Positions 35,335-43,919 of a DNA stretch of 63,116 nucleotides are shown here, one piece after another; position 1 is the stretch's first letter, and each line of letters opens with the position of its first letter. The stretch comes from Corynebacterium kefirresidentii (lineage in GTDB: Bacteria > Actinomycetota > Actinomycetes > Mycobacteriales > Mycobacteriaceae): the NCBI GenBank assembly GCA_002154655.1, contig NGUZ01000012.1, positions 1-63,116 on the forward strand, read 5' to 3'. The notes under the pieces were generated by a model. The model was not told the origin of the DNA. It saw only the letters and a program-made list of their open reading frames with translations, and searched no databases. A program made the translations under genes and the position numbers.

Positions 35335-36245
35335 GTATTTTCTTGGAGCCACGCCCCCAGCGTAGAGACGAACTCCGCCGGTGCTTCCACGTGCGGTAGG
35401 TTCTTCGCACCGGGCACGGTCGTGGCGGTAAATCCGTGGCGGGCGCGCAAGGCGGCGCGGCGGACCACGGGATTCCACAGTCGTTGTTGGGCGTGGATGA
35501 AAAGGACGGGTCGTTCCACTGTCAGTTCCACCCAGTTCAGGGGGACAACGGCGGTGCGCATACGGTGGTTCCACAAAATTCCGCGCCGAACGCTGCCGAT
35601 CCGGGAGGCGCGCAGGCGTAGATCGAGGATGCGGTCAAAGGTGGCTCCGGCAAGCGAAGATCCAGTATCCAGCTCCAATTCCTTGCGGTAGGCGCGCGGA
35701 CTAAGTAGCAGGTTCTGGGCGCGGGTAACGCGGGGTAGGCGGCACAGCAGCGAGCGCAGGTTAATCCACCCAAAATCCCACGGCCGGGCGGCAATCGCGC
35801 GGCGCAGATCCACCGGGTGGGCGGCGGAGATGGAAGCCAAGCCGCGCACCCGCTCGGGGCGCTCAGCGGCTAAGCACCAAGCCACTGCTCCGCCGGTATC
35901 GGCACCGACCACAAAGGCATCGTCGTGGCCCATGGCCTGGATGAGCCCGCTGATATCGCCCACCAAGGTACGAATATCTTGCCCCGCATCAATAGGTGGC
36001 TTATCGGACATGCCAAAGCCGCGCATATCTACCGCCGCGACGTGGAAGCCGCGCTGCGCAAGCGGCGCAATGACGTCTTGGTAGTCGAACCACCCACCAA
36101 AGGCGCTGTGGATGAGTACCACTAGTGGTTGCGTGCTCTCTCCCGCCGTGGCCACGTGTAGGCGGATGCCGCGGGTATGGACGAAGTCATGCGCATAAGA
36201 TCCCTCCAGCTCCACCGTTGAGGGAGGCAGGGGTGCAAAGGCCAT
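35331..36245 (-). CDS. alpha/beta hydrolase, epoxide hydrolase/dehalogenase type
   Basis: 304 residues. The oxyanion region is LIHSAFGGWFDYQDV. The nucleophile elbow FVVGADTGGAVAW has Asp rather than Ser, which marks the epoxide hydrolase/haloalkane dehalogenase branch. The late His is in NLPHVEAP. Substrate unknown. GAAAGG precedes the ATG. It follows the holin-X gene on the same strand after a terminator. Confidence 0.82.
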   Translation of the reverse strand: MAFAPLPPSTVELEGSYAHDFVHTRGIRLHVATAGESTQPLVVLIHSAFGGWFDYQDVIAPLAQRGFHVAAVDMRGFGMSDKPPIDAGQDIRTLVGDISGLIQAMGHDDAFVVGADTGGAVAWCLAAERPERVRGLASISAAHPVDLRRAIAARPWDFGWINLRSLLCRLPRVTRAQNLLLSPRAYRKELELDTGSSLAGATFDRILDLRLRASRIGSVRRGILWNHRMRTAVVPLNWVELTVERPVLFIHAQQRLWNPVVRRAALRARHGFTATTVPGAKNLPHVEAPAEFVSTLGAWLQENT

Positions 36246-36303
36246 GGTGCCGCCTTTCTATAGTTGGGGCAGAAACGGTAGAGGATAGGGGAAAGTACAC
36301 AAA

Positions 36304-36330
36304 ATCCGCCCCAGGCTAGCTAGGGCGGAT
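36304..36330 (-). terminator. terminator after the holin-X gene
   Basis: ATCCGCCC/GGGCGGAT forms an 8-bp stem. On the minus strand it is followed by TTTTG. Confidence 0.75.
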
Positions 36331-36381
36331 AGAGGGGAGCACGACTGCGTGGCGTGCTGCGTGTGCGTGGCGCCTGCCGGT

Positions 36382-36885
36382 TTAGGTGTAGAGGCCGTGG
36401 GTGGTCTTTCGGTCCAGAGACTTTTGTGCCTTGCCCGGAACCAGGTTCTTGAGCTCCTTGGTGGAGTCAATGGTCTTTTGCGGTGCCTTCACCTGCTTGA
36501 CGTTCTTCAGACCAACAAAGGCCAGGATGCCGGCGAGGACGATCATGATCAAGAAGACGATCAGGAACGCTGCCCAGCGGTCCAGCCAGATGGTGAGGAG
36601 CTCTGCCAGGAAGAAGAAAAAGAAGAAAGAGCTATACAGCGCGATGGTGCCAGCGCCGCCGAAGAGACCAGCGCCAATTCCGCCCTTCTTTGCGGACTCT
36701 GCCAGTTCGGTCTTAGCCAGCTCCACCTCGGAGCGTACGAGCTGGGACATCTGCTCGGTGGCGTTGGAGACCAGCTGGCCTACCGAGGTCTCGGACGAGG
36801 ACGTATCCACGTCACTCAATGGGATCGAGTTCACCTTCGGTGCAAATTGATCAGTACCGTCGGTATACAGTCCATCGTTGCTCAC
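36382..36885 (-). CDS. actinobacterial holin-X/phage holin family membrane protein
   Basis: 167 residues from GTG, with GAGGAG upstream. The N-terminal half is hydrophilic with the family pattern QLVSNATEQMSQLVRSEVEL. Two membrane segments follow, the first with a run of six Phe (SSFFFFFFLAELL). The C-terminus is basic. The family is chromosomal, widespread in Actinobacteria and not tied to prophages; its role is unknown. The Phe run is coded by A/G-rich repeats on the plus strand. Confidence 0.8.
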   Translation of the reverse strand: MSNDGLYTDGTDQFAPKVNSIPLSDVDTSSSETSVGQLVSNATEQMSQLVRSEVELAKTELAESAKKGGIGAGLFGGAGTIALYSSFFFFFFLAELLTIWLDRWAAFLIVFLIMIVLAGILAFVGLKNVKQVKAPQKTIDSTKELKNLVPGKAQKSLDRKTTHGLYT

Positions 36886-36999
36886 GATTAATTCTCCTCG
36901 CGTTTATCTAAACCTTGTAATGTCCCTAATAATAATGGAATCACTATTCTCCCATGGTGCCACGCATACGTAGGGACTTCCACGGCTATCCTAATGTAT

Positions 37000-37710
37000 A
37001 TGTCAGAAATTGACGCGTTATCCCCGCTGTTTCGCCTGCCGGGGGTGAAAGAAAGTGCAGAAAAAGCCGCCGCTGCCATTGCCCGTGCACACCGCCGACC
37101 TGCAGGATTGCGAAAGTTTGAGGTCATCTCCGCCGAGTCCCTTATTCGCGGTGCCCGTTCTAGCGTGGCGCTTGATGGCTACGCCATCCCCCCACATCCG
37201 GGCCCAGAAAATGTGGAAGAAGGGCCGTTGGCCAGCGCCGTAAGCGCCTACTCTGTGGCCGCGCCGGAGCTTTTGGACACCACGGTGCGCTCCTTTGCCC
37301 GAGCGCCGCTGCAGGTTCTAGCGCGCATTGACGTCGCGGCCGGTGGCACCGGTATCCCCACCGGTGAAAGCGCGCGGCTGCAAGGGCTAAGCAGACTTAT
37401 CGCCCAAGGTAGTGGTCCCGCCTTTGATCTCCTTCTACCGAGCGTGGTCCATGCCGAGATAGCCGCAGGGCAGTTTTTCGGCCCTCGCAGCGGCCTCGTC
37501 GCTCGCGTTGCTTCCCGCCTTGCCGCTGTGCATACGGGTTTTGACCCGCGCGGTTTCGCCGTACCCGAGGTCTACTACACCCGCCACCGCGCTGAGTATG
37601 CCGATGCTGTGGATAATTACCGCACCGCGCTTGCCGATGCCCTCCTTACCCACCTCGCTGCCTGGGCAGCCGGTGGTGCAGAGGCCGATGCGATTGCGCG
37701 AGCCGCTTAA
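37000..37710 (+). CDS. conserved actinobacterial protein (Rv3662c-like)
   Basis: 236 residues, no membrane segment. The start (LSPLFRLPGVKESAEKAAAA) and SAESLIRGARSSVALDGYAI, then APLQVLARIDVAA resemble a mycobacterial protein that lies by the same phosphatase and Ssd genes. The pattern recalls Fic-like folds, but I see no HPFxxGNG motif. Function unknown. TATCCT lies seven bases before the ATG at 37000, so I prefer it over the ATG at 36994. It overlaps the convergent phosphatase by four bases. Confidence 0.75.
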   Translation: MSEIDALSPLFRLPGVKESAEKAAAAIARAHRRPAGLRKFEVISAESLIRGARSSVALDGYAIPPHPGPENVEEGPLASAVSAYSVAAPELLDTTVRSFARAPLQVLARIDVAAGGTGIPTGESARLQGLSRLIAQGSGPAFDLLLPSVVHAEIAAGQFFGPRSGLVARVASRLAAVHTGFDPRGFAVPEVYYTRHRAEYADAVDNYRTALADALLTHLAAWAAGGAEADAIARAA

Positions 37711-38588
37711 GAGGTATGCCGTGGCCCGCGCTTGGGGAAGCTGGGGCGGTCAGGGTGCTGGGCAAGCCACAGCCCGGCGCCGATAGCCGCCACGGTCCCC
37801 GCCAGCACGGAGGCGCCGATTCCGATTTCTTTAGCGGATGGCGCAGGCAGGAGCGGCACTGGGTCCTTAAAGGATCGAATATCCCACTCATGGCTGATGG
37901 CGTGGCGCTTTAATTGCTTGTCCGGGTTGACCGCGACGGGGTGGCCAACCTTCTCCAGCATCGGGATATCCGTAGCGGAATCCGAATAGGCATAGCTGGC
38001 ATTAAGATCAATGTTTGCTGCAGCGGCAGTGCGCTCTAGTACCTCCGCCTTATGCGGGCCCTTGCAATAAAAGAGCACCTCGCCGGTAAAGCGTCCGTCT
38101 TTTTCTGCCAATTCGGTGGCGATGACGTGCTCGACGCCGAGCTCCTCCGCGATGATGTCTACCAGCACGGCAGCGGAGGCAGAGACAATGACTACGTGGT
38201 CGCCCGCGGCGCGGTGGGCACGGATAAGTTCCCGGGCCTCGGCATAGATGGAGGGAGTGACCACGTGGTGCATGGTGTCTCGGGCGATGGAGCGCACTTC
38301 CTCCACGGACCACCCCGTGACCATCGTGGTGAGCTGATCGCGGCTAGCGTCCATGCCTTCGCTGGAGAGGCCGGAAAACATATAGATGGCTTTCGCCAGG
38401 GAGAGCTGCAGTGCTTCGGCCGGGGAGATGAGCCCGTTGTGCAAAAATTCGCGGCCAAAGGCATAGGCCGAGGAGGTGGCGATGATGGTTTTATCGAGAT
38501 CGAAAAACGCCGCGGTGCGTGCGTGATCGCCGTCGGCGCAGGTAGTGCTAGCGGGGCGGGTAGGAAAGGATTCGCGGGAATTCGTCAT
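37707..38588 (-). CDS. HAD-IB family phosphatase (SerB-like) with C-terminal membrane segment
   Basis: 293 residues from the chosen ATG. HAD motifs are AAFFDLDKTIIATSSAYAFG, VVIVSASAAVLV, and ASYAYSDSATDIPML. The C-terminus adds one membrane helix (IGIGASVLAGTVAAIGAGLW), so it is likely membrane-attached. Related genes beside ssd are annotated as phosphoserine phosphatase-like, but the substrate here is unproved. An upstream extension of 49 codons in frame has no coding character and is left out. Confidence 0.85.
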   Translation of the reverse strand: MTNSRESFPTRPASTTCADGDHARTAAFFDLDKTIIATSSAYAFGREFLHNGLISPAEALQLSLAKAIYMFSGLSSEGMDASRDQLTTMVTGWSVEEVRSIARDTMHHVVTPSIYAEARELIRAHRAAGDHVVIVSASAAVLVDIIAEELGVEHVIATELAEKDGRFTGEVLFYCKGPHKAEVLERTAAAANIDLNASYAYSDSATDIPMLEKVGHPVAVNPDKQLKRHAISHEWDIRSFKDPVPLLPAPSAKEIGIGASVLAGTVAAIGAGLWLAQHPDRPSFPKRGPRHTS

Positions 38589-38821
38589 GGTGTGCTGCCG
38601 AGTGTAGCCGCCCTTCGCGCTTAGTGGTGTAGAAGTGGCTGCAGTTAATGGTGGTTGGCGTGTCAATAATGTGGGATTGGCAGCCCGTGCGGGGGATAAA
38701 GTAGTGAACACGCATTCGGTGCAGGTCAGCGCCATGGCCGTTGAAAAACTGCTGTTAGCTGTTGTGGTTGGGTGGCGAACATGTCATAATAATGCGTGCA
38801 AGGCCCCGATATACTGTGCGG

Positions 38822-38900
38822 CCTGCCCCGGCTCACCCCCCCGAGGCCGGGTTACTGACGGCCCGTGCGCACACCCCCCCGATGCACGGGCCGTCACCTA
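38822..38900 (+). ncRNA. 6C RNA
   Basis: Two stem-loops, each with a loop of seven C: CCCGGC/GCCGGG (38827-38851) and TGACGGCCCGTGC/GCACGGGCCGTCA (38856-38896). This is the defining structure of the actinobacterial 6C small RNA. TATACT at 38810-38815 is a good -10. The place between the HAD phosphatase and ssd matches what I recall for C. glutamicum. The 461-base gap 38589-39049 holds this RNA, its promoter and two DnaA boxes, and no protein gene that I can support. Confidence 0.9.
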
Positions 38901-38924
38901 TATCTAGCGCCATGTGATACGAGG

Positions 38925-38933
38925 TTATCCACA
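38925..38933 (+). promoter_or_regulatory. DnaA box upstream of ssd (first)
   Basis: TTATCCACA, a perfect consensus 9-mer. Confidence 0.6.
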
Positions 38934-38987
38934 GGTTTTTAGTTGAAGTGGCAACCAAATCAGGGTCACACGGTGACTTATCGCGGG

Positions 38988-38996
38988 TTATCCACA
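38988..38996 (+). promoter_or_regulatory. DnaA box upstream of ssd (second)
   Basis: TTATCCACA in the same orientation, 63 bases after the first and 54 bases before the ssd start. Confidence 0.6.
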
Positions 38997-39049
38997 GTGC
39001 CACCGGAGAGCCCTCGCTGCGGTTGCACGGATGCTTCAGGCTATGAGGC

Positions 39050-40117
39050 ATGAACGCATTACATCCTGATTCCGCTGCCATCGTCGTTGCCGTCGGTGAC
39101 GAAGCACTGCGCGCCGAGGCTATCCATGCCGCGGCTGCTACCAGCCACGATGTGCTTACCGTAACCGATCCCCGCGACGTCCCGCGCAGTCTGCCAGGCG
39201 CCTTTGCGGTCCTGGTTGATTCCCTCATGGCCCGCGTGGTGGCGGCAGCGCAACGCCCCCACACCGCGCCTGTGCCAGTACTATTCCTTGCCGCGGACCC
39301 TGGACCGATTGACTATGAAGCGGCATTAGCCTGTCACGCGGAGAGCGCCTTTATCATTCCCGCCCAGGTTAAGGAGCTGCTCGCGGGCATTGCTGCGGCG
39401 GGCACCCCGCAGGAGACGCGACCGGGCAGCGCCACCATCGCCGTGGTTGGCGCGAGCGGCGGGGTGGGTGCTTCTACCTTCGCGGCCGCATTGGCTCGCA
39501 CCCAGTGCGCTGCGGATGGACGCGCCCTGCTTATCGACGCCCACGCATACTCCGGTGGCCTCGACCTCCTGCTTGGAGTAGAGGCGGAAGCGGGGGCGCG
39601 CTGGCCGGAGCTTACCGTAGGCGATGGCAGTATCGATGCCGCCGATCTCTACCGCGCGCTGCCCACTACGCCGGATGGGGTAGCGGTGCTTTCGACCGCG
39701 CGCAGTACCGTCGCGGATCCCTTTCGTCTGGAAAAGGACCTGCTCGCGCGAGTAGTGGGCGCGGCCCATGCGGGCGAAGGGCTATGCGTGGTGGATTGCA
39801 CCCCGGAGACCGTTCCGGATGCGTGTACCCACGTGGTCATAGTGGTGGCCGCAGAAGTGCGCTCGGCTGCATCGGCCGCGCAACTTATTGCGCGCTTCGG
39901 GGCCGCGCGGCGCAGCTGTGTGGTGGTGCTGCGGCAACGCCAGTGGGCGTCGTTAAGCGCGGCGGAAGTAGAAAGCATCATCCACAGCACGGTATTGGCA
40001 GAACTGCCAACGGCCCGGGGCCTTACGCGCGCGGTGGAAATAGGCGGCCTCCCGCAGCGCCTCCCGGCACCCTTGCGCAAGGCTGCACACGCGGTCCTCG
40101 AGGAGGTAGGCGCGTGA
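39050..40117 (+). CDS. ssd: septum site determining / CpaE-like ATPase Ssd
   Basis: 355 residues. The N-terminal ~115 residues resemble a receiver-like domain without phosphorylation motifs. The MinD-like ATPase follows with a deviant Walker A (VVGASGGVGASTFAAALA), then LLIDAHAYSGGLDLLLG and VVDCTPETVPDA. In mycobacteria Ssd alters septation; CpaE-type proteins localise tad machines. It overlaps tadA by four bases (GTGA), so it belongs to the pilus operon. Confidence 0.88.
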   Translation: MNALHPDSAAIVVAVGDEALRAEAIHAAAATSHDVLTVTDPRDVPRSLPGAFAVLVDSLMARVVAAAQRPHTAPVPVLFLAADPGPIDYEAALACHAESAFIIPAQVKELLAGIAAAGTPQETRPGSATIAVVGASGGVGASTFAAALARTQCAADGRALLIDAHAYSGGLDLLLGVEAEAGARWPELTVGDGSIDAADLYRALPTTPDGVAVLSTARSTVADPFRLEKDLLARVVGAAHAGEGLCVVDCTPETVPDACTHVVIVVAAEVRSAASAAQLIARFGAARRSCVVVLRQRQWASLSAAEVESIIHSTVLAELPTARGLTRAVEIGGLPQRLPAPLRKAAHAVLEEVGA

Positions 40118-41292
40118 GTGAGCAGAAAGTAGCACAGGAGACGCTGGAAAAGATGCAGCGTATCATCGCCGCCGAGCCCGACTTGGTGCATGATGCGGCA
40201 GCCCTGGCTCGGCGCATCCGCGCAGAAGCCGGCGTGATTAGTGACGTCGCGGTACTCGACCTACTACGCCGCCTGCGCCAGGACGCCACCGGAATGGGCC
40301 CGCTTGATGCATTGCTGGGGCGAGAGGGGGTTACCGATGTCGTTGTGAACGGGCCGCATGCGGTATTCATGGACCGCGGCGAGGGCCTCGAACGCACTGA
40401 CATCACCTTCCGCGATGATGGCGAAGTCCGCCAACTGGCCAGCCGGCTGGCGGCAGCCTCCGGCACGCGCCTCGATGATGCTCAACCCTATGCCGATGGC
40501 CGCGTTAGCCGTCCTGATGGCGTCGTCTTGCGCGTCCACGCCCTGCTGAGCCCGCCTGCGGTGGCCGGAACCTGCCTGAGCCTGCGCGTACTGCGCCAAG
40601 CACAGACCACCTTGCCCCAACTAGTAGACAACGGCACGGTGCCAGAAGATATCGCTACGCTGCTGCGCACTGTGGTGGACAAGCGAATCTCATTCCTGGT
40701 TATAGGTGGAACCGGCTCCGGCAAAACCACCTTGCTATCCGCACTTTTGGGAACCGTCTCTGAGCGCGAACGCATCCTCGTCATCGAAGACACCGCCGAG
40801 CTCTCCCCGCACCACCCGCACTGCGTTAGCGTGGTCTCGCGCCGGGCCAACGCGGAGGGAAGCGGCGAGGTCACGATGTCACAATTGCTCCGACAAGCGC
40901 TGCGCATGCGCCCAGACCGCATCGTGGTAGGCGAGATCCGCGGCCGCGAGGTGGTCGATCTCCTCGCCGCCCTCAACACTGGACATGACGGCGGCGCCGG
41001 TACGCTCCATGCCAATTCGCTCTTTGAAGTCCCCGCCCGCATGGAGGCCCTCGCCGCCCTTGGCGGCCTGGACCGCGCGGCACTGCACTCACAACTGGCA
41101 GCGGCCGTACACATGGTGCTGACCATGGAACGCACCCCGCAGGGCCGCCGTCTTGCCCATATTGGCGTGCTCGAGGGAAACCCGGTTACCCCGCGCATCA
41201 TCTGGAGTGCCGAAGACGGACCGGCGGATGGTTTTGCGGAATTTTCCGCACAACTTCTGGGCGAGCGCGCCGGGGAGGTCAGCCATGCTTAG
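40114..41292 (+). CDS. tadA: Tad secretion ATPase TadA (CpaF-like)
   Basis: 392 residues from the GTG overlapping ssd; no ATG is available. Walker A is VIGGTGSGKTTLLSALLG, the Asp box is LVIEDTAELSPHHPHCV, Walker B is RPDRIVVGEIRGREVVDLL, and the His box is GHDGGAGTLHANS. It powers assembly of tight-adherence pili from the cytoplasm. The tadB start lies inside its last codons. Confidence 0.93.
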   Translation: MSEQKVAQETLEKMQRIIAAEPDLVHDAAALARRIRAEAGVISDVAVLDLLRRLRQDATGMGPLDALLGREGVTDVVVNGPHAVFMDRGEGLERTDITFRDDGEVRQLASRLAAASGTRLDDAQPYADGRVSRPDGVVLRVHALLSPPAVAGTCLSLRVLRQAQTTLPQLVDNGTVPEDIATLLRTVVDKRISFLVIGGTGSGKTTLLSALLGTVSERERILVIEDTAELSPHHPHCVSVVSRRANAEGSGEVTMSQLLRQALRMRPDRIVVGEIRGREVVDLLAALNTGHDGGAGTLHANSLFEVPARMEALAALGGLDRAALHSQLAAAVHMVLTMERTPQGRRLAHIGVLEGNPVTPRIIWSAEDGPADGFAEFSAQLLGERAGEVSHA

Positions 41293-42073
41293 TTTCCTCC
41301 TGCTCGCCGCCGCGCTGCTCCTGCCCGCGCCCTCTATCACCGGCCGCCTGGCTTCCGCAACGCGCCAGACACGAGCTAGCTCCGTGGTCATCCTGGGGGC
41401 GGTATTTTGCGGCAGCCTGGTCTTTTACTCAGTGGGTCGCATCAGCATCGCTATCGCCGCCGCCATAATCGCTTCGTGCGTGTCCTGGTACACCAAAGAC
41501 CTCGTGGCCGCGCGTACGCACCGGCGCGGCCGCGAAGGGCTCGCCGCCTATTTGGGAGTGGTCACCGCGGACCTGCGGGCAGGGGCGACCCTGGCTGGGG
41601 CACTTGCCCGCGGGGTGGAGGCCCTGCCGGGAACTACCCCGCGCGAGGTAATCACCGCACTGGAATCGACTGCGACCCTCGCAGCTCGCGGTGCGCCGCC
41701 GCACATGGCGCTGACAGATGCTCAAGGCGGCAAGACCCTGCCGGAGCTTTCCCGCTTAGGCCATCTGCTAGAGCTTTCCACCTACCACGGTATTGCGGTG
41801 GCCAGCTTGCTCGACCAAGCCCAAAGCCGCCTCGATGCTTCTCGACGCCACCAGCAATCCACCTCCGCTAGCCTGCAAGGCCCCCAAGCGACCGCCACGG
41901 TGCTCGCGTGCCTGCCAATAGCCGGCATCGCCATGGGCGGGGCCATGGGCGCTAACTCGCTCGGCTTTCTTTTCGGCGGCGGGCTGGGCGGCGTCCTTCT
42001 CGTGGTAGGCGTGGCGCTGGCCTGCGGCGGCTTCGCTTGGTCGCGTGTCATTATTCGGAAGGCGGCTGCATGA
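41285..42073 (+). CDS. tadB: Tad inner-membrane platform protein TadB
   Basis: 262 residues. N-terminal and C-terminal pairs of membrane segments flank a cytoplasmic T2SSF-type helical domain (YLGVVTADLRAGATLAGALA). It forms the platform on which TadA acts. The ATG overlaps the tadA end by eight bases, and its stop overlaps tadC. Confidence 0.85.
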   Translation: MLSFLLLAAALLLPAPSITGRLASATRQTRASSVVILGAVFCGSLVFYSVGRISIAIAAAIIASCVSWYTKDLVAARTHRRGREGLAAYLGVVTADLRAGATLAGALARGVEALPGTTPREVITALESTATLAARGAPPHMALTDAQGGKTLPELSRLGHLLELSTYHGIAVASLLDQAQSRLDASRRHQQSTSASLQGPQATATVLACLPIAGIAMGGAMGANSLGFLFGGGLGGVLLVVGVALACGGFAWSRVIIRKAAA

Positions 42074-42666
42074 CCCCGCTCATCTTTGTGGCTTTGGCCG
42101 CCCTCGTTGGTCTCCCACCGCACACTGGCCGGCTGGCAGTTACCAGTGCGACTGAGACCACCGCCAAGACCCCGCGCGATGGCCCGAAAGCGCGTGGGGG
42201 ACTGATAGGCAAGCTCAAGCCCGCAGCACCGCTGGACCCGCTGGCAGTAGCAGGTGACGTCGAACTCTTCGCAGCGTGCCTGGCCGCAGGGCTGTCCGTA
42301 CACGGAGCTGCCACCGCGGTCGCTCGCACCGCGGACGCTCAGACGCAGGACCTGTGGGAGACCGTCTCCGCGCTGCTAGGCGTTGGAGTTTCCACGCAGT
42401 CCGCGTGGAGCCATATGAAGGGCCAGGCGGGGCTGGAGGACTTAGCACAGCTTGTCGTCATGTCGGGCCAATCCGGTGCCACCATTGCGGCCGGATGTCA
42501 TCGAATCTGTACTTCTTTGCGCGCGGAAGCATCCGCCCACGCCACAGCACAGGCGGAGCGCGCAGGAGTATTCATTGCCCTCCCGCTGGCGGTGTGCTTC
42601 CTGCCGGCATTCATCGTTCTAGGCCTTGCGCCCGTAGTAATCAGCCTGGGCGCGCAACTTCTCTAA
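42070..42666 (+). CDS. tadC: Tad inner-membrane platform protein TadC
   Basis: 198 residues. The T2SSF core is DVELFAACLAAGLSVHGAA, then QLVVMSGQSGATIAAGCHRI, with a C-terminal membrane pair. The protein is short for TadC, as is usual in actinobacteria where part of the N-terminal membrane region is missing. It starts at ATGA overlapping tadB. Confidence 0.85.
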   Translation: MTPLIFVALAALVGLPPHTGRLAVTSATETTAKTPRDGPKARGGLIGKLKPAAPLDPLAVAGDVELFAACLAAGLSVHGAATAVARTADAQTQDLWETVSALLGVGVSTQSAWSHMKGQAGLEDLAQLVVMSGQSGATIAAGCHRICTSLRAEASAHATAQAERAGVFIALPLAVCFLPAFIVLGLAPVVISLGAQLL

Positions 42667-42690
42667 ACCTCACTTGAAAGGACACTAATC

Positions 42691-42879
42691 ATGCACGCAC
42701 TTACTAAGTATTCCCAGCTCATCCGCAATGACGAGGGTATGAGCACCATCGAATATGCCATGGGCTCTCTAGCAGCAGCGGCGCTTGCCGGGGTGCTTTA
42801 CATGGTCATCAACGGCGGCGGCGTGGTGGATGCTATCGAAGGCATCATTACCGACGCCCTCTCTAATACCCCCAGCTAG
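42691..42879 (+). CDS. Flp-like pilin (DUF4244)
   Basis: 62 residues. A basic, polar leader ends in NDEGMSTIEYAMGSLAAAAL: cleavage after Gly would leave Met-Ser-Thr-Ile-Glu, with the pilin Glu at position 5, before a single hydrophobic helix. This is the expected major pilin. AAAGGACA precedes the ATG. A hairpin follows at 42899. Confidence 0.85.
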   Translation: MHALTKYSQLIRNDEGMSTIEYAMGSLAAAALAGVLYMVINGGGVVDAIEGIITDALSNTPS

Positions 42880-42898
42880 CAGCTCTACCTAACCCCAG

Positions 42899-42920
42899 CC
42901 GGCGGGATCATTCCCGCCGG
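42899..42920 (+). terminator. hairpin after the pilin gene
   Basis: CCGGCGGGA/TCCCGCCGG with a short loop and no T-run. It may raise pilin mRNA relative to the genes behind it rather than end transcription. Confidence 0.5.
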
Positions 42921-42935
42921 CAGAAAGGAGGAATG

Positions 42936-43250
42936 ATGCACAAGGTATTTGATGACGATGGCTCCGTGACCATCGAGGCCGCCTTAGCTTTAAGCTCCTT
43001 AGTCTTGGTCGCGGCGGGAATCGTGGGTGCTATTGCCACGCTGGCATCCTATATCGCCGCTGTGGACATGGCGGGCGCGGCCGCACGTGCGCACGCCATC
43101 GGCGTCGAATACCACCCCGCGCGCGAAGATGCCCAAGTCAGCGTGGAGGAAAGCGGTGGGCTGGTGAGGGCGTCGGTTAGCGTGGATGCCCCCATCGGCA
43201 CCATGCGCTCCGAGGCAGTCTTTCCCGCCGAGGCGGGCGGAAATGAGTAA
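42936..43250 (+). CDS. TadE-like pseudopilin
   Basis: 104 residues. DDDGSVTIEAALALSSLVLVAAG has the TadE-type leader with Thr-Ile-Glu-Ala and one membrane helix. The rest is a small extracellular domain. AAAGGAGG just upstream favours the second of two adjacent ATGs. The stop overlaps the next gene. Confidence 0.8.
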   Translation: MHKVFDDDGSVTIEAALALSSLVLVAAGIVGAIATLASYIAAVDMAGAAARAHAIGVEYHPAREDAQVSVEESGGLVRASVSVDAPIGTMRSEAVFPAEAGGNE

Positions 43251-43569
43251 ACCGCAACGCTGGGGCGAGGAAGGCTATGCCACCATCGCTGCGGCCGGCA
43301 TCATTGTCGCCATCGTGAGTCTGCTGCTTATCGTGGCGGCAGTGGGCTCGCGCGTGGCCGCGCGCCACGAGGCGCAAGTAGCGGCCGACCTCGCTGCGGT
43401 CGCTGGTGCCTGGGCCCTTGCCACGGGCGAGGACGCCTGCACCACCGCGCGCGATACGGCCGCTCTAAACGACGCCACCTTAGAAACCTGCACCGAAGCC
43501 GGCCGCGACGTTATCGTCACCGCGGCAGTGCGCGGCCGGTCCACTCAGGCGAAGGCCGGTCCGGTATGA
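43243..43569 (+). CDS. Tad-locus protein, Rv3654c-like (secreted, TadE/G-type helix)
   Basis: 108 residues. GEEGYATIAAAGIIVAIVSLLL is a leader-plus-helix like those of TadE/TadG pseudopilins. The middle (HEAQVAADLAAVAGAWALA) recalls the Flp-associated helicase-like family that ends tad loci in actinobacteria. Two cysteines (EDACTTARD, LETCTEAG) could form a disulfide outside. Starts overlap on both sides. Confidence 0.75.
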   Translation: MSKPQRWGEEGYATIAAAGIIVAIVSLLLIVAAVGSRVAARHEAQVAADLAAVAGAWALATGEDACTTARDTAALNDATLETCTEAGRDVIVTAAVRGRSTQAKAGPV

Positions 43570-43919
43570 GCTGGCAGGAGGTAATGGTGCGGCTTATTCC
43601 TACCGTAGTGGCGGCCGTGGCGGGCTTCATTGCTTGGCGGGAATATCGCCGAAAGGTACGGGAAGAAAACAAATCGGATCGTAGGCGGGAACAAGATAGA
43701 TGGTGGGGAATTGTGCAGTGGTGTATCGATAAGACTGACTCGGCGGAAAGCGCCGAAAAAATTACTGGATGGTATTTTCTCCCCACAATTCTGGGATTAT
43801 TATCGGACGTTGAAGGAGATTCCCCTTTTATCGACACACTGTGGGATTTTGCCCAAGAGTTTAAAGAGGGTGAGCTCGACAAATCTGCCCCGAAAGAAGA
43901 AAGAGGCGATGCTCCATGA
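43566..43919 (+). CDS. unknown small membrane protein after the tad operon
   Basis: 117 residues; not recognised. One N-terminal membrane helix (LIPTVVAAVAGFIAWREY) is followed by a basic stretch and a Trp-rich cytoplasmic domain (RWWGIVQWCIDKTDSAESAE). The sequence is visibly more AT-rich than the genes before it. The start overlaps the tad gene by four bases and the stop overlaps the next gene by four, so it is translated with both. Confidence 0.6.
   Translation: MSWQEVMVRLIPTVVAAVAGFIAWREYRRKVREENKSDRRREQDRWWGIVQWCIDKTDSAESAEKITGWYFLPTILGLLSDVEGDSPFIDTLWDFAQEFKEGELDKSAPKEERGDAP

Noticed and set aside
36382..36885. Holin-like gene as a sign of a prophage
   Set aside because: No other phage genes are nearby, and this family is chromosomal in actinobacteria.
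38635..38907. 90-codon plus-strand frame over the 6C RNA
   Set aside because: It covers the promoter and stem-loops of the RNA, and its composition is not protein-like.
39505..40113. Long upstream extension of tadA inside ssd
   Set aside because: It overlaps ssd in another frame, is Arg/Gly-rich and has no homology. The GTG at 40114 overlaps the ssd stop in the usual way.
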